Positions 1-11,248 of a DNA stretch of 64,000 bases are shown here, in pieces. The stretch comes from Paramacrobiotus metropolitanus (taxonomy: Eukaryota; Tardigrada; Eutardigrada; Parachela; Macrobiotidae). The translations under genes and the position numbers were made by a program. The notes beneath the pieces are model-generated. The model was not told the DNA's origin, did not search any database, and saw only the letters and a list, made by a program, of their open reading frames with translations. Position 1 is the first letter of the stretch, and every line of letters starts with the position of its first letter. The stretch lies in NCBI RefSeq assembly GCF_019649055.1, contig NW_026570251.1:682001-746000 (forward strand). Direction: 5' to 3'.

Positions 1-889
1 GTTAGCTTACAAAGGGCACCACTTTCCATTTTGTCAGTGCCTCCAGTAATATTGCAAAGGTCACTTAGCCTTCATTAAAAAAGAACGGAGTCAGACGTAA
101 TTAGAAAGAGCGTTCATTGGCAAACGCCCCCGCGTAATCAGTTTCGCGATTTAGCATGAGCGGAATTTCTTAACAAATTTTAAATGGGCGGAAGGTTAGA
201 ATGGTTCATGGGTCGAACCGCATTTTTATGCTGGTCGGCTTTAATTTAAGTCTCGCTACATTGCAGGCCACGCCCTCACTGTTGCGACCCGTACTAAATA
301 AGATGCTTTAAATCTACGGGGATAATGAAAAAATTGAATGACACGTAAATTGTTGGTGGGTGACCTACAGAGATTTTTAAAGTAAACTGCCCGAACTTGG
401 CGCGGCACCCCTGTATTTCCATCCTATTGTAAACAGCAAAACTCCCCGGATTTTACAAAAGTTCGCTCGAGACACTGTATTCGTAGAGAAGCATCTAGAC
501 CGTCGCCGTATACAACTTGTTAGCAGGTGCGCTTGTAAGTACCTAGCTGCTGCTGACCATTTACTTGGCATACACCGACGATGGTACAGTAATTGAAAAG
601 TTAGGTAATGGCGAGTGTTGAACTTGAGCTCAGACTCATTGTAATGTATGGCGTCACGAGATTTCCATAATGCCCCAGGCAACTTGCCGTGAGATTATGT
701 TGGTTCATTATTGTTGTTGTTATTGTCCTTTGATTGTTGTATTCAGTTCACGATGAAATAAAGAGCAGGTCGCTCCTTCACGTCGTGACACTCACTTTCA
801 ACAGTCACCAGTTTCCAACAAAAAATCAAAAGCCATTTTTCTTCGTGTTGCCTTACAATTATTCAACAGCAGAAACAAACATGTCACCG
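1..889. other. gene-free stretch
   Basis: I see no convincing gene here. The longest open frame (377-682, minus) has a composition like random sequence and no motif. A short TTG-rich simple run lies at about 708-735. The 3' end of the minus-strand gene at 890 abuts this stretch, so its 3' UTR and polyadenylation site should lie here. Confidence 0.5.
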
Positions 890-2735
890 CTATACCGGGA
901 ACTCTTCCAGAGTTGCCATATTCATAAACTTCAGTCGGTCTTTTTCGTACACTTTTTCGTATAAGTAGACAAACCGGAAAAGCGCTTCCATAGTCGAATC
1001 ATTTTCCATTTCAACCGTAAACTGATCCCTGAGTTTATCGATGAAGTACTGGAATGGCTGCACGCCGTTCGAGTGTCGGCGCTGCACCATATCTTCCAGA
1101 TTATCATGATGGGTGAGTGGCGTGCCCAGGCCCTCTTCCCGGATAATGCGGTAAATCTCCATGTTGTAGGCCGCTCCCAGATTTTCTTCCGGCTGGATAC
1201 GGCGTACGCCCCGCTCATCCTGTATCAAATTGATCTTGCGCGGATTGTCAGCGCGCAGACCGTAATTACTCCAGAACGCACTAGACATGACGACAAACAT
1301 CGGATTATTGATACCGACCAATCCCAACGATGTCACGGGCAGATCGATCCGCTCGTTACTAAAGATGATTAGATCGCGAGGAATTCCGTCATAAATGAGA
1401 AGCGTCAGGAGTTTCAGCAGCTCTTCAGGGGTCCACGCCCGCAGTCCAATGGAATCGGTGAAACCCGGCACCTGTACGAGATCCTTCGTACCGTCGTGCA
1501 TAGTGCGTGTGGGCTTCTCGCCTTTGTTGAGCAACCACAAGAACGTACTTTTGCCCATCCCTTTAGGGCCGAGCAGCAGCACGTTATCTGTCTCGCGAAT
1601 CGGGAGCCCTAACCCATTCACAAACGCCAGCTTTTGTTCACGATCTTTAATCGGCTTTTCCATCTGGTCCTGTATTTCCTGCATGCGCTTCTTCGCCTCG
1701 CTGATACGTTGCGAATAGGAATTCAGCTTTTCTTGGTATTCACGCTGTTCGTTTTTCATTTTCTCTTGAATTTCCTGCTGTTCCTCCTTATGCTTTCGCT
1801 GCAGCCGTTCAAGCAATCCCCGGGTACGCTCGCGCTGTTCCTGGATCTCCTCTTCACGCCGCTGGCGTTCGGCTTTCCGCTCCTCTTCCTTTCGCTCCTC
1901 ATCGTACGGGAAGTACTCCTCCAGACCCTGTCGTTCCGCGGCGATGATGCGAATCCATGTGGGAGTGTCCAGTTTCATTGCCTGTTCACCGTGCCGCACA
2001 ACGTTCCGACAGATTTCAGTTAATATCGCGCGCGGCTTAATTTCCATTAATGCCTCAGTTCGCCGCAGATACCCGGAACACTTCTCCACCTTTTCAGACT
2101 GGATTAAGGCCTCCACGTATTCTCCGCTGTCTAAAATGCCTGCTCGTATAGTTGTCTCCTTTAGCCGTTGCAAAATCGCACTGCACTGCAAGATGGAACG
2201 GTTAATTTCGCCGCCGGCGACATCCAAATCGGCCGCCTTCAGCGTGCTGTCGATAGTATTCTTTATCTGCTCTTTCTCCGCTAATGCCGCTTCGTAGCGA
2301 CGTTTTACTTCTGGCTGCAGTTGTGGTACCTTTTTGGTACCTTTCTCCATGTAATATGGGGATGAAACGTGCTTGTCCCAGGGACAAAGAGGGGGACAGC
2401 GTTTGCAGTAGGAACCGCGGTTATGATAGGGATCAGATGTGCGGAAACACTCTTTGTTGCAGGAGATACAGTGCATTGAAAACTGACCATTTGGTAAGGT
2501 AACCCGTTTCGTATACGGCATCTCCACCTCCTTGGTGAAACAGGCGTTTTCTTCCATTCGTTTACTGCAAGCGTCCATCGTTTCCTGTACAAAATTAGCC
2601 GCGAAATTGGAGACGTTCTTGGTTAGCGTCACATTCTCAGTTATTAATGGTAACTTGGGAAGTAGCCCGGTACATGAGACCAGTTTTCGTGTACCGTACC
2701 TGTACCTACGCGGGGAAAGTTTGCTTTGCGCACCT
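890..2735 (-). CDS. C-terminal exon of AIG1-GTPase fusion gene: Cys-rich segment, coiled coil and P-loop NTPase
   Basis: The open frame runs from 2734 down to a stop at 890. Counting from codon 2632, residues 55-83 form a Cys cluster (CxxC...C...CxxC...C ending CPWDKHV). Such a cluster normally follows AIG1-type GTPase domains in animal proteins of this kind. Residues 100-240 are helical and residues 245-325 are a highly charged coiled coil. EKPIKDR (325-331) leads into a Walker A motif, GPKGMGKS (355-362), and then a conserved NTPase region (DSIGLR, LPVTSLGL). The last 250 residues match the products of the plus-strand cluster at 11249-27022. The frame is open upstream of 2632 to 2735 and the preceding GTPase exon ends near 2859, so an intron of roughly 120-200 nt probably joins them. 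The exact junction is not resolved. The function of the second NTPase is unknown. The GTPase link suggests a membrane- or immunity-associated role, which is inference. Confidence 0.75.
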
Positions 2736-2858
2736 TAACAGCACCTCGAAACTCGTTTTTTCAAAGCTATCTCAATTCTGAATATACCTGCGTGCGGTAG
2801 TCTTGTTGATTTTTGAACAATACAGCGCAGGAATTAATTACTTCTAGTAAAACTGTAC

Positions 2859-3887
2859 CAGTAGTGCTGGAATTCCCAGTTTCTCCATTTTAGCATCAAT
2901 CGCGTCTTTCAGACCGTCAACGGCAGCTTCCAAAGCCAATCGGTCATCCAGAACTGCCAAAGTCTCCTCCATGCTGGCTGGTCCTAATTTTTGAATTGCT
3001 TGAATGAGCTGCTTAGTACTGGTCGCTCCCATTTTCCAATACAGTTCGCCGGACTTTTCGGACGTTTCTTCTTCCTTAGAATAGAGAGCGCCATTGTTAA
3101 ACCCGAATGACTCACACAGTGGTAAATAGTTTTTCTTGAAAGAAACAGCCGCTGGCGGCTCCTGATTGTGGGTATGTGTAGAGAATAGAAAAATGTTTGA
3201 CTCCACATTGCGACCGAACATGGACAAAATGCAATCCATGATATACGTGTCCGTGGCCGCTGTCAGTGACTGGTTGCCTTCCACGACTATACAAATGCCG
3301 TCGACATGTTTCACCCCGTCGTAATCCCCAACGAAAAGCTGCTGCAGCTGAATTCGCAGAGCGGCATCTTGCCCAACGCCGCGTGGGTCGCCGAATCCGG
3401 GAGCATCGACCAAAATTAGATTGTAGGGAGCGGCACTGCCGTACTGCACGACGGTTTGGTACGCGGTGGTGTACCTGACCGAATCTTCCGTAATTGTGAC
3501 CTTCAGCCGCATGTCGTCATCCCATTGCACACCCAAAACATGGTTAAAGATACAGTCGACAAGGGTGCTCTTTCCCGCCCCCGAGGCTCCTAACACGAGG
3601 ATGACCTTTGGCGGAGTCTCCTGGGGCGCGGATTTTCCAAAACGGACAAAACGAAGTTTATCCTCGCTGTCAATAAAGAGCTGTTCCAATTTGGGTCGGT
3701 AGATTTCCATGCCGTTAATGCGAGATTTTGTCGCATGGCAGACAATTTCATCCAAATATTCATTTCTGATTTTTACTGCGTTGGAATTTTGCGTTTCGGT
3801 GATTGCTTGGTCAAGAGTTGCAGCCGGTGTTTCTTCCTCATTAAAGATGTGGATTTTGCCGGTTAGTTCACATGTATTTCGACTGAT
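2859..3887 (-). CDS. central exon: AIG1/GIMAP-like GTPase domain
   Basis: The translation holds a classical G1/Walker A (GASGAGKST), a G3 motif (DAPGFGD), and a following helix with the pattern typical of AIG1/septin-like GTPases in large animal proteins (IVVEGNQSLTAATDTYI, then LSMFGRNVESNI). A clear G4 NKxD is not visible; the equivalent strand reads FLFSTHTHN. The exon begins at 3887 after a well-formed acceptor (TTTTCTGCAG) and continues in phase 0 from the upstream exon ending at 3953. A likely donor (CTG|GTACAG) ends it at 2859. An ATG at 3936-3938 would allow an independent start, but reading through the 65-nt intron fits better. The domain probably binds GTP and undergoes nucleotide-dependent assembly, as known for GIMAPs. 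The substrate or membrane is unknown. Confidence 0.75.
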
Positions 3888-3952
3888 CTGCAGAAAAGTC
3901 AGTTTTTGATGCAAGACAGAGTTTGCTAGAAATTTCATTGATCGAAACTGAC
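3888..3952 (-). other. 65-nt phase-0 spliceosomal intron
   Basis: On the minus strand the donor is CAG|GTCAGT and the acceptor is TTTTCTGCAG|AT. Both flanking exons stay in the same reading frame after removal, and the unspliced upstream frame ends in TGA after five codons. The size matches the introns inside the Polinton polymerase (56-72 nt). Confidence 0.75.
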
Positions 3953-4467
3953 CTGCTGCGTTGCGACGCGATAGCGCACAACAAAATTTTCTAAAAACAT
4001 AGCCGGATAGGCCATGATGTTGCGCATGAGTTCGTCACCGGCCAGCTGATCCGCACAGCTCATACGAAAGGTTACTGCATCAGAATCGGGCTGCAATGAC
4101 TGCCAGCTACTGTCCACTTGGTACACCGGCGACTCTTCGATGGCGGTCACCTGTATTTGCTCGATCAACATCGATCGCACGTCGCTATCGCAAGAGCTTA
4201 TTTTAAATAGGTTTGATTGTGCTGTTTTTGCATGTTGCCTGAAAGCGGAGTTCGAAATGGTGACGGTGAAATTGATAGCATGCTTTCTGGTAAACGGGTT
4301 GTGCCGGCTTGTCAAGGAATGTGGCTGTAGGATTAGTAGAGGACCGTGATAGAACACAATGGCGTCCTTCTCGTTTACGGCTGCAATGCTTCGGTAGAAA
4401 GGTATGCGTAATTGACCAAATGGGATATGTGCAATGGAAACCGCGGTATACCCATCATTGCCGGCTT
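3953..4467 (-). CDS. upstream exon of the AIG1-GTPase gene, N-terminal beta-rich region
   Basis: An uninterrupted minus-strand frame runs from about 4467 (after a possible acceptor TTTGCAG) to 3953, where it meets a near-consensus donor (CAG|GTCAGT). The donor at 3952-3951 and acceptor at 3889-3888 define a 65-nt, phase-0 intron, with both flanking frames coding-like. The protein alternates hydrophobic strands (for example HIPFGQLRIPFYRSI, then IVFYHGPLLILQPHSL) and I cannot assign it to a family from sequence alone. Invertebrate proteins of similar layout carry an SNTX/MACPF-like N-terminus before the GTPase, and a possible relic of such an exon lies at 56390 on the other strand. The initiating exon was not found in 4468-5790. 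Confidence 0.6.
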
Positions 4468-5792
4468 CTGCAAATTTTTAAACGCTTAATGCACACTGTG
4501 CAATCGAAATGTGGACGGTACTTAAAAATATTATACTTCATATAATTTATGTGTTAGTATTATATCACTTTATAAAGGCTTTACCGTATAACCAGTATTG
4601 ACTGGTTTAATTAAGCGTCTTTTAGCCAACCAACAAGGTCCCATAAACTTACAAAATGGACGGTTTAGCAAAAGTAATTGCACATTCAAACACAAATATG
4701 TTGCACATTATTCGCTACAAATACTTTAATACAGCACATCGTAAAGAGGCATGTTAGTTTTTACTGCAACGCTTGTCGTAGAACAGTATGTTATACCAAC
4801 CTGGTCGGGAATCAGGAAATCGCTCCATTTTTTCACGATATTTTTCTTCTAAGAAAAGCCACGCGATTCATTCCTGTTGCGGCTCATCGCGTAACACACA
4901 CAGGTACAGAACGACACTCAATTGTCAGCTATAGCGCTAAGCGTAAATTGCAGTGACTTTCCGATAAGGACGAATAATACTTATCGAAAAACCAATAATT
5001 ACACAACGGTTACCGTAGGCTGTAGCTAATTTATCAGTTTGAGTATCTCTTTGTTTGCTCTTACTCGCTCTTATAACTAACGGTAAGAACTGAAAATGGT
5101 AACACTCGCTGTTTCCATTTACGCTTTTCTAAACATTCGCGCGACCTGTGGACCTCATTGTACAAGAGCCACTTTCAATGGCAAGGACTGTGGACTGTGA
5201 ATTTTCAGAAGAGACCTTGTAGTTGTGCTCACAATATGAACTTCGCGGTGCTGATAAGGTTGTAAAACCATCAGTTTACGGTGCATGAATTTTTACTATT
5301 GTCATTCCACAAACTGTGCTAATTCTTAAGTAGAGCGACCTACAGTTCCGGCACCTGCAATCAGCTGGCCAATATGAATAATATGGCAAAAGGCCTCACG
5401 GTCTCCTAGTAAACCTATTTAATTCGCATTTGTAGAAAATAGAGTAAATATAGGGGTTTTCAAACAATGCCCTAGAGGGCAGAATAAAACAATGCCAATA
5501 GAACTATTAGGTTACCAAGGGTGTTTAATAACTAGAATCGATTAACACCTTTAAGTCCTCATACTTTCGGCATAATTCGCGATCACCCATTTGACAGAAC
5601 AGTGGGAGCCACCCACAGTTTGGAATAACACAATTTAAATCACTTCATTTCAATCACTTAACAAAGACCAAAAACTGTTCCAAAGACCACTTACTATACC
5701 AACAAACGCACTATCAGAAAAAGAACCCACAAATTCATAATGTAAAATAACCCCACGAGGCAACAATACGAGCCGGCAGACTAGACGGTCTT
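4468..5792. other. intergenic, upstream of the AIG1 gene and downstream of the vWA gene
   Basis: No reliable coding region is visible. A first exon of the minus-strand AIG1-type gene should lie here or further upstream, but I could not find a convincing ATG-containing frame. The right end should contain the 3' UTR of the vWA gene. Confidence 0.4.
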
Positions 5793-7622
5793 TCAGCGAC
5801 GGACCGAGCATTCGGTCGTTTCACCTTTAGCATTTGTTGCAACAAACTTCATGCCCTTGGTACAGCAATTGCCGGTGGCGATGCCGCTCACCGTTTCGCT
5901 GGAAATATGCGCAACGTCATTGGGCAACGACCACGTAGCCAGCCCCACCCAGTGATCGCGGACCAAGCGTATCGTGCGCAGACCCATTTCCTGGTCGGCA
6001 AACGTCACTTGAACCCTGTAGCGCTGATCACGGCACGCCACCGGATCCCGGCCGACGTTCCAACAGACTTCCGCCAGGTTGGAGAAGGTGACTTTGCAGG
6101 TGGGTCCACTGTCGGCCACGGTGATCACCTTGCGCAGGGAGCTTGTTGCGCCCGTTGCCGGTGCACTGATCAGAAGCAGGATCTCAATCGTGCTTCCTGG
6201 AACGGCAGTGCGAGGAACGATAACTTCAACGTACCCGGTCACGCGCTCACCCGTTGAAACGTGGACGCTGGAAGGAGACACGGCGGCTACGTGCGCGTTG
6301 CCGCTGATCGTCCGCTCGAAGGTGGCACTATTGCCATGATTGACAATGGTGTAGGAGATCCGCCGTGAATCACCCGGCGCGACTGGTTCCGGGCTTTCAC
6401 CGCCGCGGGTCGCTTCCAATCGTAAGGACGATGGCAGGACGGCCGTACGATGGACCCGTTCGAACACGTTCCCCTCTTTGTCTCTTCCTCTTATTTGAAC
6501 GAGGAACAACTCTGATGGCACGGTGAAATTGGCGTAATAGGCTTTAGTAGCCGGATGGAAGCTCACCAGAGGCCTTCCAAAAACCACACCGTCGCTTCCA
6601 ATTAACGAAACACTGTTAACCACACAACGGTCACAGGATGGGGTCAACTGAATGGTGGCAATATCCCCACTGCTAGAGCTCCCATGATGGGTAAGGAAAC
6701 CGGAGGATGTCATCTGACCCATTGCGTAAATAAAGTCCAGAGTGCTTTGCCCGTTTATTTTGGCCTCCCAACCGGGCGCGGTTCCCTGGACACTGATGGT
6801 CCATTCCCCGGGCACAGGATTAAGGACCCGGTAGACTTTGGTATTGACCGTCGTGGCTACTACTTGCGCTACTGGTGGATCCGTTCTGCTGCGGGTGGGT
6901 GGATTGAAATTGGCCGATGGTAGATGTCGGTCGTCGGTCAGTACCAGCTCTATCATGCGCATACCGGCGTCCACCGCAACCGTTATAATTTTTGACGCTG
7001 TATCCGATTTTTCGGGCCCCTGCAAGATTACAGTATCCTGATTGTCTATTTCAAACAATGCCGTTTGAATGCTGGCCATATCGGGCTCGGTAATGTACAG
7101 TGCACCATCGCCCACTGTCAGCAAGACATAATCCGGCACATCCGATTCCCGAATGGATGGATTGGGAATAGTGAAGCGTACTGCTTGCTGGCGTTTGTTC
7201 AGCTTGGCCCGCAAGGCTGAGGCACTAATATTGCTGGGCTTCTTGGTGGGGTTGTCGGTGAAGACGTGGATAACAGCACCTTCTCCAGCCTCATCGGAGG
7301 CCGCATCCACCGCCTCTAGGCATCTCTCGGGATCATCACCACCTCCTTCCGGTGTCAGCGCATCGAGAGCCTGCAGAAACTGTCGCGGATCCGTGTACGG
7401 TATAGCCGGGCCCCAGTCTGGATCGTCGAAAGGTGTGAGAATATAGCGCCGCGGTGACGACGGCGTGACGCATGCTATCTCCACCAGCTCCGCGCATTTG
7501 GCTTTAACCGCTTCCAGGGTGTTGTGCATACTGCCGGTAGTGTCGATGGCGATCACAAGGTCGCGTCCGTTGGCTTCTGTACATTCTTTTGCCAGGTTCC
7601 GACCAATGGTCGCCCATAACAA
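5793..7622 (-). CDS. secreted hemicentin-type vWA-domain protein
   Basis: The frame codes for about 609 residues. The vWA domain at residues 22-200 has the MIDAS signature DTTGS (27-31), an acidic loop GGGDDPE, and VIHVFTDN, the layout seen in hemicentin and VWA7-type proteins that bind a divalent cation. Beta-rich, Ig- or beta-sandwich-like segments follow (about 240-500), then a Cys-containing C-terminus with paired cysteines. The first in-frame codons at 7622 are TTG and CTG-type, not ATG. Upstream codons encode a hydrophobic stretch (YVGIGFLLWATIG) that looks like a signal peptide, so the real start is in an upstream exon or slightly upstream. Secretion and extracellular adhesion or matrix function are inferred. 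The 5' 1.1 kb of the gene plus its upstream region is duplicated in tandem at 8836-11143. Confidence 0.8.
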   Translation of the reverse strand: MLWATIGRNLAKECTEANGRDLVIAIDTTGSMHNTLEAVKAKCAELVEIACVTPSSPRRYILTPFDDPDWGPAIPYTDPRQFLQALDALTPEGGGDDPERCLEAVDAASDEAGEGAVIHVFTDNPTKKPSNISASALRAKLNKRQQAVRFTIPNPSIRESDVPDYVLLTVGDGALYITEPDMASIQTALFEIDNQDTVILQGPEKSDTASKIITVAVDAGMRMIELVLTDDRHLPSANFNPPTRSRTDPPVAQVVATTVNTKVYRVLNPVPGEWTISVQGTAPGWEAKINGQSTLDFIYAMGQMTSSGFLTHHGSSSSGDIATIQLTPSCDRCVVNSVSLIGSDGVVFGRPLVSFHPATKAYYANFTVPSELFLVQIRGRDKEGNVFERVHRTAVLPSSLRLEATRGGESPEPVAPGDSRRISYTIVNHGNSATFERTISGNAHVAAVSPSSVHVSTGERVTGYVEVIVPRTAVPGSTIEILLLISAPATGATSSLRKVITVADSGPTCKVTFSNLAEVCWNVGRDPVACRDQRYRVQVTFADQEMGLRTIRLVRDHWVGLATWSLPNDVAHISSETVSGIATGNCCTKGMKFVATNAKGETTECSVRR

Positions 7623-8835
7623 AAACCCTATACCAACATAACGTTTTCCCGACTTTACTGTCGAAAAAAATAACGGTCATTTTACACTTAACTGACCATG
7701 AAATACTACGTTCGGGTAACATAGGCTTGCAATTTATCCAATTTTACGAGTTAATTAATGACCTTTCAACTGGAGAGAGATCATCACATACCAGCGATAA
7801 AAAGGCTCTTGATGTCAGCCATCCCGTACGTTTTTCTCCGGTTACGACTCAATGAATCGCGAAGGTACAAAAATTATTCCCGTCAAAGGCTGTGCTTTTT
7901 ATTGGCGCCGGCGTTTGCGATTATCGCTGTTTACTTAATATAGACAATCCCCATTGTTCCACAATTATTTATGGTGCGATAAGAAGAGCCGCATTGCTAT
8001 CGATTCCCCCGTACATCATTGAGGCAGGTTTACAGAGGGAAGTGTAAAAATATTTCGTTAGTATTAGCGTTATTTGAGACAAATTTGAGACAAATCCTAG
8101 ATGTTTGCAGTGGAACTACAGATAATACAAAGACAGTTTACCATATTAAACTCCACAAACGCGTGTGTCGTTTGACTGTGCTGTTTTTTTCAGGAAGGCA
8201 TCTTGTGTACAATGCTGAAACGGGCCGACGAGCTGACGCATCGTGCGCATGCGCATACAGACAGTACATGTACTTGCATCATTCTAACCCAAAATACTCG
8301 TACCCGTACATAAACGATTAAACAGCAGCCTGCAGTTTCCCTGCTTAAACATGGTAATGTTAAACGTTAATGTGAAATGATAGTGTTACATTATGTTAAA
8401 TGATAGTGTTAAACATGGTAACGGTTGTGTGTTTGATGAGTAGGTTTCCGTCGTTAACCGTACAGATATTGTTGAAAATATGACTTAGTACTCTTAATAA
8501 TATTTTACAGTATGCATTGCAAACATTACTTATGAAATCATTATTATTAATGAATGGGTGATGGCGACGGTCCAAGTTGGATGGCTGAGGGCTGCGAATA
8601 ACGACGATGGACAGCGATTGAGAGATGCCGCAAATTAAACGCTGCTTGATAAGGACTAAGACAAATAACAGCGAACTTTAACCACTAGATTCACAAGTGA
8701 AAACCATTCAATACGGCTTTTATCAGTAATTATCAAACGTTAAGTAACTATCCTGTGCTAGAATGAATTCCCTATACGGGTAGCGTACATACATTTAGAG
8801 TAGCTGATAACCGGCCTTGAATGTCGTTGAAATAA
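6518..8835. repeat. tandem duplication unit A (2,318 bp)
   Basis: This unit contains the 5' part of the vWA gene and about 1.2 kb upstream of it. It is repeated directly at 8836. Both breakpoints share the trinucleotide GCA (6518-6520, 8836-8838, 11144-11146), consistent with microhomology-mediated tandem duplication. The upstream 7623-8835 part holds no recognisable gene. Confidence 0.9.
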
Positions 8836-9936
8836 GCACGGTGAAATTGGCGTAATAGGCTTTAGTAGCCGGATGGAAGCTCACCAGAGGCCTTCCAAAA
8901 ACCACACCGTCGCTTCCAATTAACGAAACACTGTTAACCACACAACGGTCACAGGATGGGGTCAACTGAATGGTGGCAATATCCCCACTGCTAGAGCTCC
9001 CATGATGGGTAAGGAAACCGGAGGATGTCATCTGACCCATTGCGTAAATAAAGTCCAGAGTGCTTTGCCCGTTTATTTTGGCCTCCCAACCGGGCGCGGT
9101 TCCCTGGACACTGATGGTCCATTCCCGGGCACAGGATTAAGGACCCGGTAGACTTTGGTATTGACCGTCGTGGCTACTACTTGCGCTACTGGTGGATCCG
9201 TTCTGCTGCGGGTGGGTGGATTGAAATTGGCCGATGGTAGATGTCGGTCGTCGGTCAGTACCAGCTCTATCATGCGCATACCGGCGTCCACCGCAACCGT
9301 TATAATTTTTGACGCTGTATCCGATTTTTCGGGCCCCTGCAAGATTACAGTATCCTGATTGTCTATTTCAAACAATGCCGTTTGAATGCTGGCCATATCG
9401 GGCTCGGTAATGTACAGTGCACCATCGCCCACTGTCAGCAAGACATAATCCGGCACATCCGATTCCCGAATGGATGGATTGGGAATAGTGAAGCGTACTG
9501 CTTGCTGGCGTTTGTTCAGCTTGGCCCGCAAGGCTGAGGCACTAATATTGCTGGGCTTCTTGGTGGGGTTGTCGGTGAAGACGTGGATAACAGCACCTTC
9601 TCAGCCTCATCGGAGGCCGCATCCACCGCCTCTAGGCATCTCTCGGGATCATCACCACCTCCTTCCGGTGTCAGCGCATCGAGCCTGCAGAAACTGTCGC
9701 GGATCCGTGTACGGTATAGCCGGGCCCCAGTCTGGATCGTCGAAAGGTGTGAGAATATAGCGCCGCGGTGACGACGGCGTGACGCATGCTATCTCCACCA
9801 GCTCCGCGCATTTGGCTTTAACCGCTTCCAGGGTGTTGTGCATACTGCCGGTAGTGTCGATGGCGATCACAAGGTCGCGTCCGTTGGCTTCTGTACATTC
9901 TTTTGCCAGGTTCCGACCAATGGTCGCCCATAACAA
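8836..9936 (-). pseudogene. truncated, frameshifted 5' copy of the vWA gene
   Basis: This copy carries the first about 365 codons of the vWA protein, including the MIDAS motif, then stops abruptly at the duplication breakpoint (8836), so the C-terminal beta domains are lost. Relative to 5793-7622 it has a one-base loss near 9127, a one-base loss near 9601 and a two-base loss near 9681, which break the frame into three pieces. If those indels are sequencing errors, it would still be a truncated gene with an intact promoter region. Confidence 0.8.
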
Positions 9937-11143
9937 AAACCCTATACCAACATAACGTTTTCCCGACTTTACTGTCGAAAAAAATAACGGTCATTTTACA
10001 CTTAACTGACCATGAAATACTACGTTCGGGTAACATAGGCTTGCAATTTATCCAATTTTACGAGTTAATTAATGACCTTTCAACTGGAGAGATCATCACA
10101 TACCAGCGATAAAAGGCTCTTGATGTCAGCCATCCCGTACGTTTTTTCTCCGGTTACGACTCAATGAATCGCGAAGGTACAAAATTATTCCGTCAAAGGC
10201 TGTGCTTTTTATTGGCGCCGGCGTTTGCGATTATCGCTGTTTACTTAATATAGACAATCCCCATTGTTCCACAATTATTTATGGTGCGATAAGAAGAGCC
10301 GCATTGCTATCGATTCCCCGTACATCATTGAGGCAGGTTTACAGAGGAAGTGTAAAAATATTTCGTTAGTATTAGCGTTATTTGAGACAAATTTGAGACA
10401 AATCCTAGATGTTTGCAGTGGAACTACAGATAATACAAAGACAGTTTACCATATTAAACTCCACAAACGCGTGTGTCGTTTGACTGTGCTGTTTTTTCAG
10501 GAAGGCATCTTGTGTACAATGCTGAAACGGGCCGACGAGCTGACGCATCGTGCGCATGCGCATACAGACAGTACATGTACTTGCATCATTCTAACCCAAA
10601 ATACTCGTACCCGTACATAAACGATTAAACAGCAGCCTGCAGTTTCCCTGCTTAAACATGGTAATGTTAAACGTTAATGTGAAATGATAGTGTTACATTA
10701 TGTTAAATGATAGTGTTAAACATGGTAACGGTTGTGTGTTTGATGAGTAGGTTTCCCGTCGTTAACCGTACAGATATTGTTGAAAATATGACTTAGTACT
10801 CTTAATAATATTTTACAGTATGCATTGCAAACATTACTTATGAAATCATTATTATTAATGAATGGGTGATGGCGACGGTCCAAGTTGGATGGCTGAGGGC
10901 TGCGAATAACGACGATGGACAGCGATTGAGAGATGCCGCAAATTAAACGCTGCTTGATAAGGACTAAGACAAATAACAGCGAACTTTAACCACTAGATTC
11001 ACAAGTGAAAACCATTCAATACGGCTTTTATCAGTAATTATCAAACGTTAAGTAACTATCCTGTGCTAGAATGAATTCCCTATACGGGTAGCGTACATAC
11101 ATTTAGAGTAGCTGATAACCGGCCTTGAATGTCGTTGAAATAA
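8836..11143. repeat. tandem duplication unit B (2,308 bp)
   Basis: This is a second copy of 6518-8835. By eye the differences are only one- and two-base length changes in homopolymers or short repeats (for example near 9127, 9601, 9681, 10091, 10313, 10344), netting minus 10 bases. I saw no substitutions. That pattern suggests either a very recent duplication or an assembly copy with uncorrected indels. The part 9937-11143 carries no gene that I can see. Confidence 0.85.
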
Positions 11144-11248
11144 GCAATGTGAACAGAACCGCTCCGGCTACAGGAAAGCCTGCGCTACCACGACAAGCCC
11201 GCGTAGACTGTAAATTAACGAGCAGGTTGCGAAAATAAGCGCTTCAAC

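Noticed and set aside
377-682. 101-codon minus-strand ORF
   Set aside because: No motif, no coding-like composition and no neighbour context; chance frame.
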